7,469 nt of DNA from Paracoccaceae bacterium (GCA_013214715.1 JABSSB010000022.1:14827-22295); one strand, 5' to 3'; positions 1 to 6,443 are shown, counted from the stretch's first letter. Made by a program: numbers and translations. Notes: a model not told the origin generated them from the letters alone.

Positions 1-543
1 GATCACAGCACGCGCAGCGTCTGCAACCACCTTCAGATCCGCGCCGCTTTCGGCCATGGCGCCCGCGATCTTGTGGACGAACAATGTCCCGGCAACCCCG
101 CGTGGCTGCGGCAGGTGAGGCAAGGCGATATCATCATCCACCACCACCATTTCGACCTTGCGGCCCAAAGCGCGCGCGCGTTCGGCCGCCAAGCCGAAAT
201 TCAGCCGGTCTCCGGTATAATTCTTCACGATCAGCAGACAGCCCGCGTCCCCGGTCACCGCAAGAATGCCTGCAAGAACGGCCTCGACAGAGGGTGAGGC
301 GAAAACCTCTCCGCACACAGCAGCGGTCAGCATTCCCTGACCGACAAATCCTGCATGGGCAGGCTCATGCCCCGAGCCACCGCCCGAAATCAGGGCCACT
401 TTTGATTTATCCCAATCCGTCCGGAACACGACCTTGATGTGAGGATACCCATCCAACCGCGACAACATCCCACCCGATGCAGCCAGCAGGCCATCGATGG
501 CCTCTGTGACCAGGTCTTCTTTGGCGTTGATAAACTGAGCCAT
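1..543 (-). CDS. dhaK: Dihydroxyacetone kinase, DhaK domain (N-terminal part, cut by window edge)
   Basis: Phosphorylates dihydroxyacetone, or a related short ketose, in the cytoplasm; the phosphate donor (ATP or a PTS protein) depends on parts outside the window. 181 codons are visible with no stop before the edge. Family motifs are clear: GGGSGHEP at residues 54-61, with His59 in the place of the substrate-contacting His56 of E. coli DhaK; AAVCGEVFASPS near 74-85; and NYTGDRLNF at 109-116, with Asp112 in the place of catalytic Asp109. RGVAGTLFVHKIAGA follows at about 148-162. The covalent substrate-binding His (about residue 220) lies beyond the edge. The ATG start follows the ATPase stop by 12 bp and has a strong GGGAGG ribosome site 6 nt upstream, so it is the last visible gene of the transporter operon. 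It could be a single-chain DhaK-DhaL kinase or an erythrulose-type kinase of the same family; this fragment cannot tell. Confidence 0.93.
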   Translation of the reverse strand, partial: MAQFINAKEDLVTEAIDGLLAASGGMLSRLDGYPHIKVVFRTDWDKSKVALISGGGSGHEPAHAGFVGQGMLTAAVCGEVFASPSVEAVLAGILAVTGDAGCLLIVKNYTGDRLNFGLAAERARALGRKVEMVVVDDDIALPHLPQPRGVAGTLFVHKIAGAMAESGADLKVVADAARAVI

Positions 544-555
544 AACTGTCCTCCC

Positions 556-1560
556 TTAAGCCACTCGCAATCCCGCAGCGTCGAAATACAACGGGTTTTG
601 TGGACTGATCTTGATCGTTGAATGCGCGGCATAGTCCTGATGCGGATCACTTAGCGTCGTGATCGCATGTCCACGGACATCCAGATGCAGACGGGTCTGG
701 TCGCCTAGATGCTCGGACCGAAGCACTGTCGCTTCGATGCCATCGCCACCCGCATCCGATTGCAGAATATTCTCAGGTCTCAGCCCGATCTGGGCACCTT
801 TATGGGCCCCGGGGAAAATCTCTGACGGCAGGATGTTGATCCTCGGCAGGCCAAGTCGACTGGCGACATAGATGCTTTTGGGGTTCTCGTAGATCTCTTT
901 TGGCGTGCCATATTGCACCAGCCTGCCCTCTTCCAGAACCCCGATTTTGGTCGCCATGGTCATGGCTTCGATCTGATCATGGGTCACATAAAGCAGTGTT
1001 GATCCCAGATCGGACTGGATGCGCTTGAGCTCGACCCTCAGATCAGCTCGCAATTTGGCGTCCAGTGAACTCAAGGGCTCGTCCATCAGATAAATCTGCG
1101 GGTCCCGCACCAGCGCGCGCCCGATCGACACGCGCTGCATTTCACCACCCGACAGCGCAGTGGCCTTATTGTCGAGCTTATGCGGGATCTGCAGAATTTC
1201 GGCGATCTGCTGCACCTTCTTCGCGATCACATCCTCGGGCGTTTTCAGGATCGGAGAGCGTAGCGGAAAGGCCAGATTGTCTCGCACCGTCAAATGCGGA
1301 TAAAGCGAGTATTGCTGAAATACCATCGCCACGTCGCGCTGCGCCGGGGTGTCCGCAGCCACGTCGCGCCCGCCGATATGAACGCTACCGCTATCCAGTT
1401 TCTCTAGCCCGGAAATGAGCCGCAGGGTCGTGGTCTTGCCGGCACCGGTTGGTCCCAAAAGCACCACGAATGCACCGTCTTCGATGGTCATCGTGATGTC
1501 CTCGACGGCCTGCGTGGCACCAAAGGCCTTGGACACGTTTTGGAGAATAACCTCAGCCAT
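556..1560 (-). CDS. Carbohydrate ABC importer ATPase, MalK/UgpC-like (second of two)
   Basis: A 334-residue cytoplasmic ATPase that should power the permease pair encoded upstream. The nucleotide-binding domain is complete: Walker A GPTGAGKTT at 36-44, Q-loop Gln82 in FQQYSLYPH, signature LSGGEMQRVSIGRA at 136-149, Walker B IYLMDEP at 156-162 with catalytic Glu161, D-loop SSLDA, and H-loop His194 in YVTHDQ. A C-terminal TOBE-like domain follows, with the GLRPENI motif at about 259-265; the total is somewhat shorter than the usual 350-370 residues for the CUT1 class. The ATG lies inside the end of the preceding ATPase gene (8-nt overlap, different frame) with little Shine-Dalgarno sequence, so translation is probably coupled. 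The two ATPases are clearly related but far from identical, which favours a heterodimer as proposed for GlpS/GlpT of the rhizobial glycerol importer. Assignment to the family is secure; substrate is not. Confidence 0.95.
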   Translation of the reverse strand: MAEVILQNVSKAFGATQAVEDITMTIEDGAFVVLLGPTGAGKTTTLRLISGLEKLDSGSVHIGGRDVAADTPAQRDVAMVFQQYSLYPHLTVRDNLAFPLRSPILKTPEDVIAKKVQQIAEILQIPHKLDNKATALSGGEMQRVSIGRALVRDPQIYLMDEPLSSLDAKLRADLRVELKRIQSDLGSTLLYVTHDQIEAMTMATKIGVLEEGRLVQYGTPKEIYENPKSIYVASRLGLPRINILPSEIFPGAHKGAQIGLRPENILQSDAGGDGIEATVLRSEHLGDQTRLHLDVRGHAITTLSDPHQDYAAHSTIKISPQNPLYFDAAGLRVA

Positions 1561-2647
1561 GCAACACGCTTTCGTTCAGTTCTGATTTCAGTGCACGCCC
1601 GGATTGGCGGTCAAAAAGCGTGACGGTTTTCGGATCAAAGCTCAGACCGACGCTCTCGCCCGGTTTGGCGGGTTGGCTCGACGGAATTCTGGCCTTCACT
1701 TCGCCGCCTGCAGTTTGCAGCGTCACGATCTGCGTCGTGCCCAGGTATTCGGTCGCCAACACTTCACCTCGGAACCCTGCCGCATCGGACAGCGTCACAT
1801 GTTCGGGCCGAACCCCGAAGGCCATGTCACCTTCAAAAGGTTCACGGCTTTGCGGCACCGAGAACCGACCGCCCAGCATATCCAGCTCTGACGCGTTCGG
1901 CCCAAGCTGGCCGTGAAAATTCACGAAATTCATGCTGGGCGACCCGATAAAGCTCGCAACGAACATCGTGGCAGGCTTGTCGTAAATCTCTTGCGGCGTG
2001 CCAAACTGTTCGACAACGGCATTATTCATGACCACGATCTTGTCGCCCATCTGCATCGCCTCAAGCTGATCATGCGTTACATAGACGGTGGTCGCGCCCA
2101 TCCGGTCGTGCAGGGCGCGCAATTCATCGGCCATATGTTCACGAAACTCTGCATCCAGCGCACCAAGCGGTTCATCCATCATGAAGGCCTTAGGTTCGCG
2201 CACGATGGCACGGCCCAGAGCCACGCGTTGGCGGTCTCCGCCCGACAGGCCGCCCACCGGGCGATCCAGAATATCTTCGATCCCAAGGATTTGCGCGACT
2301 TCGGCGACTTTTGCTTTGACCTGCGCCCGCGGCATCCCTTGGCTGACCAGCGGATAGCTGATGTTCTTGCGGACATTCATATGCGGATACAGCGCAAACA
2401 TCTGAAAAACGAATGCGATATCACGCTCGCGCGGGGGCAGTTGGCTGATCTCTTCCCCGTCCAGAAGGATTTCGCCCGAGGTCGGCAGTTCCAACCCCGC
2501 AATCATCCGAAGCGTCGTGGTTTTGCCGCAGCCCGAGGGTCCAAGCAGCATGAAAAATTCGCCGTCCTCGATCGTGAACGAGCTTTCGCGGACGGCGGTA
2601 AAGGCGCCGAATTCTTTCTTCAGGTTCCTGATGACGATCTGCGCCAT
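1553..2647 (-). CDS. Carbohydrate ABC importer ATPase, MalK/UgpC-like (first of two)
   Basis: A 364-residue ATPase, full length for the CUT1 class. It shows Walker A GPSGCGKTT at 36-44, Q-loop Gln82 in an unusual FQMFALYPH context, signature LSGGDRQRVALGRA at 134-147 (Asp where LSGGQ has Gln), Walker B AFMMDEP at 154-160 with Glu159, D-loop GALDA and H-loop His192. A TOBE-type domain with GVRPEHV at about 278-284 fills the C-terminus. The start chosen is the ATG at 2645-2647, which begins MAQIVIRNLKK as in the family. It sits 2 nt after the stop of the small membrane protein gene and has GGAG about 8 nt upstream. A longer open frame to 2794 exists, but its extra residues are only a shifted reading of the preceding gene. 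Expected to pair with the ATPase encoded next under the permeases. Confidence 0.95.
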   Translation of the reverse strand: MAQIVIRNLKKEFGAFTAVRESSFTIEDGEFFMLLGPSGCGKTTTLRMIAGLELPTSGEILLDGEEISQLPPRERDIAFVFQMFALYPHMNVRKNISYPLVSQGMPRAQVKAKVAEVAQILGIEDILDRPVGGLSGGDRQRVALGRAIVREPKAFMMDEPLGALDAEFREHMADELRALHDRMGATTVYVTHDQLEAMQMGDKIVVMNNAVVEQFGTPQEIYDKPATMFVASFIGSPSMNFVNFHGQLGPNASELDMLGGRFSVPQSREPFEGDMAFGVRPEHVTLSDAAGFRGEVLATEYLGTTQIVTLQTAGGEVKARIPSSQPAKPGESVGLSFDPKTVTLFDRQSGRALKSELNESVLHG

Positions 2648-2649
2648 GG

Positions 2650-2838
2650 TTACTCCGGGAAGTGGCTGACGATGATGAACATTACCGTGCCCACCAGCGT
2701 GACAATGAAGGAATAGGTGAAGGCCCAGATCACGAAGGGCTGCATCAGCATGAACACGCCAATCGCAATCAGGATGGTGGCGACAAGCTCCCACGGGCCG
2801 CGGCGCAGGCGAAGGAGGCCATTGAGGAAAGACGTCAT
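2650..2838 (-). CDS. Small two-helix membrane protein of the transporter operon, function unknown
   Basis: A 62-residue protein that I do not recognise as a characterised family. It has a short basic N-terminal stretch (RLRRG at 10-14), then two hydrophobic segments at about 17-38 and 40-58, separated by only a couple of residues, and ends SHFPE. The basic N-terminus predicts a helical hairpin with both ends in the cytoplasm. Its ATG overlaps the stop of the second permease by 4 nt (ATGA), and its stop is 2 nt before the next ATPase start, so it is embedded in the operon and is very likely translated. Known parallel: the glycerol transporter of rhizobia carries a small membrane protein, GlpU, in an operon with two permeases and two ATPases, but GlpU is longer (about 90 residues). 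A role as an accessory or stabilising subunit of the permease is inference. Confidence 0.82.
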   Translation of the reverse strand: MTSFLNGLLRLRRGPWELVATILIAIGVFMLMQPFVIWAFTYSFIVTLVGTVMFIIVSHFPE

Positions 2839-3797
2839 TTGCGAACCGCTCCGAACGTGATCCCGCGTAGCAGATGTTTGCGCAGCAGGATGGTGAAAAT
2901 CATGACCGGCAAAAGGAAAATCGTGACACCTGCCGCGATGGCTGGCCAGTCCAGACCGCCGACACCGATAATGGTCGGGATGAAGGGTGGAGCCGTCTGC
3001 GCATTCGCCGTCGTCAACAGAACCGCAAAAGCGTATTCATTCCACGCAAAGATCAGACAGAAAATCGCAGTCGAGGCGATACCTGTCGCCGCCTGGGGCA
3101 ACACAACTTTGTAGAAAGCTTGGAACCGGGTGTAGCCATCAATCAGCGCCGCTTCCTCGTATTCGGTAGGAATACCGTCGATGAAGCTTTTCAAAAGCCA
3201 GACCGCGAGCGAAATGTTCACGCCGGTATAAAGCAGGATCATGCCCAGATGCGTGTCGCTGAGACCTAGTTGGCGATACATCAGGAAGATCGGGATCGCG
3301 ACGGCAATTGGCGGCATCATCCGCGTGCTCAGGATGAAGAACAGCAAATCATCCGCCAGCGGGATCTTGAACCGGCTGAACGCATAGGCGGCCAGGGTTC
3401 CCAGAAAGACGCTCAGAAAAGTCGACCCAAAACCGATGATCACCGAATTCAGGAACCTTTCGCCAAACTTGGACGGCCCGACTATGACCATGTCATATTG
3501 GCGCACAATCTCATCGGCCCAAGTTTCCGGCGGGTTGGCGTCCAGAAATTCAGGGGTCTGACGGGTCCGCGTGGTAAAGAGGTTCACATACCCTTCCAGC
3601 GTCGGCGTAAAGCTCGTGTCGCTGTCGCCACCGATCAGGTATTTCGGCGGGTAACTGATCGCGTCGGCGGGGCTTTTGAACCCGGTCAGCGCGATCCAGA
3701 CCAACGGGATCATCGTGATCACCGCGTAAAGAACGACGAGAGTGCCAGCAAACCATTTGGTACGGCTGGACGGCTCGGTGACGGAAAAACTGCTCAT
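2835..3797 (-). CDS. Carbohydrate ABC importer permease, MalG-type
   Basis: A 320-residue inner-membrane permease that should form the translocation path with the other permease. Hydrophobic segments fall at about 16-38, 114-139, 150-173, 184-204, 236-260 and 286-305. The cytoplasmic EAA loop, which docks the ATPase, is at 214-234 (EEAALIDGYTRFQAFYKVVLP region). The C-terminus, ending RGITFGAVRK, is typical of MalG-like subunits. Between the first two membrane segments there is an extended loop of about 75 residues (39-113), which should be periplasmic and longer than in MalG-type proteins with minimal loops. The start is the ATG at 3795-3797, which overlaps the stop of the first permease as ATGA; the open frame continues to 3899, but that extension lies within the upstream gene and reads as non-membrane sequence. 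Coupled to the small membrane protein gene by another ATGA overlap. Confidence 0.95.
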   Translation of the reverse strand: MSSFSVTEPSSRTKWFAGTLVVLYAVITMIPLVWIALTGFKSPADAISYPPKYLIGGDSDTSFTPTLEGYVNLFTTRTRQTPEFLDANPPETWADEIVRQYDMVIVGPSKFGERFLNSVIIGFGSTFLSVFLGTLAAYAFSRFKIPLADDLLFFILSTRMMPPIAVAIPIFLMYRQLGLSDTHLGMILLYTGVNISLAVWLLKSFIDGIPTEYEEAALIDGYTRFQAFYKVVLPQAATGIASTAIFCLIFAWNEYAFAVLLTTANAQTAPPFIPTIIGVGGLDWPAIAAGVTIFLLPVMIFTILLRKHLLRGITFGAVRK

Positions 3798-4741
3798 CTC
3801 TCTTTCACCTTGTTCAGAGCCTTTACGTAAATGCTGGCAAGCCCGAACACCGTGACAAACAGAATGATCGCATAGGCCGAAGCATAGCCAGTGCGCCATT
3901 TTTCAAAGGCTTCACGCTTGAGGTTGATGGATGTCAGTTCGGTCGTTGAACCCGGCCCGCCCCCAGTCAATTGAACAACGAGGTCGAACATCTTGAAGTT
4001 CTCGATTCCGCGGAACAGGACAGCCAGCATCAGGAATGGCAGCACCATTGGCACCGTAATCGTGAAGAACTGCCTGAGTTTCGAGGCACGATCGACCTCG
4101 GCGGCCTCATAGATGTAATCGGGAATGCTGCGCAGTCCGGCGAGACAGATCAGCATAACAAAAGGTGTCCACATCCACGTATCGACAATGACTATGGACC
4201 AGGGCGCCAGGTTCACCTGACCCAGCATTTCAAAACTTGACGGTTCCTTGCCGGTGAAAAACGCGATGATGTAGTTAAAAAGCCCGATCTGCGGCTGGTA
4301 GAGGAATTTCCAGAAATTCCCGACAACGGCGGGAGACAGCATCATCGGCAAGACTATGATCGTTGTCCAAAGGTCATTGCCCTTGAATTTCTTGTTGATC
4401 AACCAAGCCAGCGCAAACCCGATCAACACCTGAAAGAAGATGGTCCAAATCAGGAAATGCGCCGTGGCCTGCATATTCAGCCAGATATCGCTGTCGGTCA
4501 GGATACGCTCATAATTGCGCAAACCGATCCATTCCGGTTCCCGGTTGATGCGGTTGGCTTTATAGTTGGTAAAGCTAAGCCGGATCGTCCAGATCAAAGG
4601 GAAGATGTTGATCGCCAGCAACAGGAAAATCGTCGGGGCCACAAAGATCCAGGCGATGGCCCGGTCCGACAGACCTCTGATTTTCCGGGCTACTGGCTCG
4701 GGTGTGGCCGCGGCACCGCGGTCGATTGTCCGATAAGACAT
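3794..4741 (-). CDS. Carbohydrate ABC importer permease, MalF-type
   Basis: A 315-residue inner-membrane permease, the partner of the MalG-type subunit. It has a polar N-terminal tail of about 28 residues, then membrane segments at about 29-52, 92-115, 124-147, 181-203, 230-246 and 287-308. The EAA loop is at 212-231 (EAAEVDRASKLRQFFTITVP), with the usual Asp and a variant RAS in place of DGAS. The stretch TGGGPGSTTE at 259-268 before the last helix is typical of this subunit type. The start at 4739-4741 has only a weak ribosome site (GAGCAGAG upstream), weaker than that of the binding-protein gene, which fits lower expression of the membrane subunits. It begins 98 bp after the binding-protein stop, downstream of two RNA hairpins, and ends in a 4-nt overlap with the next permease. 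Confidence 0.95.
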   Translation of the reverse strand: MSYRTIDRGAAATPEPVARKIRGLSDRAIAWIFVAPTIFLLLAINIFPLIWTIRLSFTNYKANRINREPEWIGLRNYERILTDSDIWLNMQATAHFLIWTIFFQVLIGFALAWLINKKFKGNDLWTTIIVLPMMLSPAVVGNFWKFLYQPQIGLFNYIIAFFTGKEPSSFEMLGQVNLAPWSIVIVDTWMWTPFVMLICLAGLRSIPDYIYEAAEVDRASKLRQFFTITVPMVLPFLMLAVLFRGIENFKMFDLVVQLTGGGPGSTTELTSINLKREAFEKWRTGYASAYAIILFVTVFGLASIYVKALNKVKER

Positions 4742-4766
4742 TGGCTCTGCTCAATAGTTTTGAAAG

Positions 4767-4793
4767 TGCGCCGGGATCAATGACCCCGGCGCA
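4767..4793 (-). terminator. GC-rich stem-loop between binding-protein and permease genes (attenuator or mRNA-stabilising hairpin)
   Basis: On the minus strand the RNA would read TGCGCCGGGGTC, loop ATT, GATCCCGGCGCA: a 12-bp stem with one G-T wobble pair and a 3-nt loop. It is followed only by CTTTC, not a long T tract, so it is unlikely to be an efficient intrinsic terminator. Its place right after the binding-protein gene matches the well-known arrangement in which a hairpin protects the upstream mRNA or lets only part of transcription through (for example malE-malF). The stem itself is seen directly; its role is inferred. Confidence 0.65.
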
Positions 4794-4808
4794 AGGTCGT
4801 GCCATGTC

Positions 4809-4823
4809 GCGGGCAGCGCCCGC
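4809..4823 (-). other. Second short hairpin downstream of the binding-protein stop
   Basis: Perfect 6-bp arms GCGGGC and GCCCGC with a 3-nt loop, lying 16 nt before the larger stem-loop in transcript order and 16 nt after the binding-protein stop codon. No T tract follows. Together with the next stem it makes a two-hairpin block at the end of the binding-protein mRNA, likely to slow 3'-to-5' exonucleases. The function is inferred. Confidence 0.4.
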
Positions 4824-4839
4824 AATCTCGGCGGAGAGG

Positions 4840-6159
4840 TTACAGTTTACCCTCGTCCTCGAAGACTTCGTTCCAGTCTTCGATCAGCTTGTCCAACGCT
4901 TCCTGAGCTGTCCCCTGATCAGCCACCACAAAGTCATGAACACGCTTCTGCATGGCCAGCAGTAGTTCAGCATAGGCTGGCTCCTGCCAGAAATCCTGCA
5001 CGCCATCCATTGCTTCGAGGAAGTCACCAGCAAAGGGCTGACTGTCTACAAAGCCAGGGTCTTGCAGAACCGAGTTATGAGCAGAGTATCCGCCCAGCGC
5101 CCACCATTTTGCCTGAACATCAGGCTGAGCGAACCACTTGATGTATTCCAGCGCTGCGTCCTGTTTGTCGGAATAGCTGACAACCGAGATGCCCTGCCCG
5201 CCCAGCGTTGAAGCCGCGATGTTCTGCGGCGGGTTCACGAAAAAGTCGATCTTGTCGCCACCCGTGGCCGGATCGGCATAAAGGCCGGGGAAGAACGCAA
5301 ACCAGTTCATGGCCATGGCCACCTGACCGGATTTGAACGCATCGAGGCTCTCGCCCATGTAAGAGTTCGTGTAGCCCGGAGGCGTCGCGGTTTCATAGAA
5401 GGTCTTGTAGAACTCCAACGCTTCAACAGCTTCCGGAGAGTTCACAGCGCCTTCCATATCATAGCTGCCCGGCTCATTTTCGTATTTGAAGCCCCAGGGA
5501 TACAGCGCCGATGTCACGCCCATTGTGATCCCTTCGGACCCGCGCTCGGTAAAGATCGCCGCGCCATACACTGTTTTGCCGTCAATCTCGCGCCCCTGGA
5601 AGAACTGAGCGATCTGCAAAAGCTCTTTCTGCGACTGTGGTTCACGCAGATCCTCGCCGGTGGCCTCTTTATAGGCGGCCTGGATATCTTCGCGCGCAAA
5701 CCAATCCTTGCGATAGAACCAGCCATTGGCATCGCCCATCGCAGGCAGCGCGTAATAGTTCGGCGTCCCTTTTGGCCAGGTCGAATAGGCATAGACGGTC
5801 GCAGGCGCGAAATCGTCCATCGAAATGCCTTCATTGTCGAAGAAGTCGTTCAGCTTCACATAATGGCCATTCTCCGCTCCACCGCCAATCCACTGGCTGT
5901 CGCCGATTAGCAAGTCGCAAAGCTGCCCGCCAGAGTTGAGCTCGTTAAGCATCCGGTCTGCAAAATTGGGCCACGGTACGAACTCAAAATTCATCGTGTG
6001 ACCGGACTGCGCCTCGAATTCCTTGCTGAGTTCGACCAAAGCATTGGCCGGATCCCAAGCCGCCCAGCAGAGCGTCAGATCTTCGGCTTGCGCAGAGTGT
6101 GCAACACCGGTTGCGGCAATCGCGATCGCGCTTGCGGTCGCAAGTTTCGAATATGCCAT
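4840..6159 (-). CDS. Periplasmic carbohydrate-binding protein of ABC importer (COG1653 / SBP family 1)
   Basis: A 439-residue solute-binding protein that delivers its ligand to the permease pair. The N-terminus is a Sec signal peptide: Lys5, a hydrophobic core at 6-20, and AQA at 23-25 with predicted cleavage before Glu26. There is no lipobox, so a soluble periplasmic protein is expected. The mature part is rich in aromatic residues (WAAWDP, FVPWPNF, DSQWIGG, NWFAFF), as expected for sugar stacking, and carries the family pattern FKSGQVAMAMNWFA at 275-288 and a GGQGISVVSY stretch at 320-329. Only Cys31 and Cys81 occur early in the mature chain and could form a disulfide. The start has a strong GGGAGG ribosome site 5 nt upstream. 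It is first in the operon, with the promoter-operator region upstream and two hairpins downstream. At 439 residues it is much shorter than GlpV of the rhizobial glycerol system. Ligand unknown. Confidence 0.95.
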   Translation of the reverse strand: MAYSKLATASAIAIAATGVAHSAQAEDLTLCWAAWDPANALVELSKEFEAQSGHTMNFEFVPWPNFADRMLNELNSGGQLCDLLIGDSQWIGGGAENGHYVKLNDFFDNEGISMDDFAPATVYAYSTWPKGTPNYYALPAMGDANGWFYRKDWFAREDIQAAYKEATGEDLREPQSQKELLQIAQFFQGREIDGKTVYGAAIFTERGSEGITMGVTSALYPWGFKYENEPGSYDMEGAVNSPEAVEALEFYKTFYETATPPGYTNSYMGESLDAFKSGQVAMAMNWFAFFPGLYADPATGGDKIDFFVNPPQNIAASTLGGQGISVVSYSDKQDAALEYIKWFAQPDVQAKWWALGGYSAHNSVLQDPGFVDSQPFAGDFLEAMDGVQDFWQEPAYAELLLAMQKRVHDFVVADQGTAQEALDKLIEDWNEVFEDEGKL

Positions 6160-6222
6160 TCAATCCTCCCATGTGATCACCGCGCGTTTTTTTATCGAAT
6201 CGCGGTCTAGCTCAACGCTAAC

Positions 6223-6238
6223 TGAGGTACGCACCTCA
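6223..6238. promoter_or_regulatory. Operator-like 16-bp palindrome, proximal copy
   Basis: TGAGGTACGCACCTCA: arms TGAGGT and ACCTCA around ACGC, centred on a CpG step, 64 bp upstream of the binding-protein start. It shares 15 of 16 bases with the second copy. A palindrome of this length with a central CG is typical of LacI-family operators, though GntR or other dimeric regulators are also possible. No regulator gene lies in the window. Confidence 0.65.
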
Positions 6239-6252
6239 AGTCGACATATTTT

Positions 6253-6268
6253 TGAGGCACGCACCTCA
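6253..6268. promoter_or_regulatory. Operator-like 16-bp palindrome, distal copy
   Basis: TGAGGCACGCACCTCA, differing from the proximal copy only at the sixth base. Here the arms extend outward to 9 bp each (TTTTTGAGG at 6249-6257, CCTCAAAAA at 6264-6272). Its centre is exactly 30 bp from the other centre, close to three helical turns, so two repressor dimers could bind on about the same face of the DNA. Transcribed it would form a hairpin, but it is followed by A residues and so does not look like a terminator. Confidence 0.65.
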
Positions 6269-6286
6269 AAAAAGACACTAGAACAT

Positions 6287-6300
6287 ATCAATATATTGAT
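6287..6300. promoter_or_regulatory. AT-rich perfect palindrome next to the candidate promoter
   Basis: ATCAATATATTGAT is a perfect 14-bp inverted repeat located just downstream of the candidate -10 box, where a bound protein would overlap the transcription start. Its sequence is unrelated to the two TGAGG palindromes, so a different regulator or a DNA-melting role is possible. Palindromes of A and T arise by chance more easily in an AT-rich stretch, so confidence is modest. Confidence 0.35.
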
Positions 6301-6308
6301 CTTTATAT

Positions 6309-6337
6309 ATTATTTCATAAGCACTCGCCGCTTCCAA
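6309..6337 (-). promoter_or_regulatory. Candidate sigma70-type promoter for the transporter operon
   Basis: On the minus strand a -35-like TTGGAA (6332-6337, 4 of 6 to TTGACA) is followed after 17 bp by a -10-like AATAAT (6309-6314, 5 of 6 to TATAAT). The start would be near 6302, giving a leader of about 140 nt that contains all three palindromes. This is the best match I found by eye between the GH43 stop and the binding-protein start; other AT-rich combinations exist, so the placement is tentative. Confidence 0.35.
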
Positions 6338-6443
6338 ATGACTGGTGTTTTCAACACTCGTTTCACAGAGTCTCAAAAACTGACGTTTTGCGCCCGGGAC
6401 ATTTTCTGAAGCAGATGCAGACAAACTTGCAGCGCGCGCGCTC

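Larger units (their letters stand above)
6160..6443. other. AT-rich non-coding region between GH43 gene and transporter operon
   Basis: A 284-bp gap with no convincing gene. It is visibly richer in A and T than the flanking genes, most of all around 6240-6320. It contains a candidate promoter, one 14-bp palindrome and two repeated 16-bp palindromes, listed separately, and the ribosome site of the binding-protein gene at about 6165-6170. No typical intrinsic terminator (GC stem plus T run) for the upstream GH43 gene is visible. Confidence 0.8.

Noticed and set aside
295..310. TGAGGCGAAAACCTCT inside dhaK, resembling the operator motif
   Set aside because: Only 11 of 16 bases match, the central CpG is missing, and it lies within conserved coding sequence.
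1913..2716. Long plus-strand open frame of 267 codons opposite the first ATPase gene
   Set aside because: It is antisense to a complete, motif-rich ATPase gene and its translation has no recognisable domain; long mirror frames are common in GC-rich coding DNA.
2648..2794. Upstream extension of the first ATPase gene
   Set aside because: The extra residues are a frame-shifted reading of the small membrane protein gene; the start at 2647 matches the family N-terminus and has a ribosome site.
3798..3899. Upstream extension of the MalG-type permease
   Set aside because: It lies inside the MalF-type permease gene in another frame; the ATGA overlap start at 3797 is typical for this operon.
6249..6272. 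Extended palindrome TTTTTGAGG / CCTCAAAAA considered as an intrinsic terminator
   Set aside because: The stem has only 4 GC pairs and is followed by A residues in the tract rather than a free T run; its near-copy 30 bp away argues for an operator instead.
6431..6442. AGCGCGCGCGCT perfect palindrome just after the GH43 stop, considered as a terminator
   Set aside because: It has no loop bases and no T tract follows on the minus strand; it is a simple alternating GC run.
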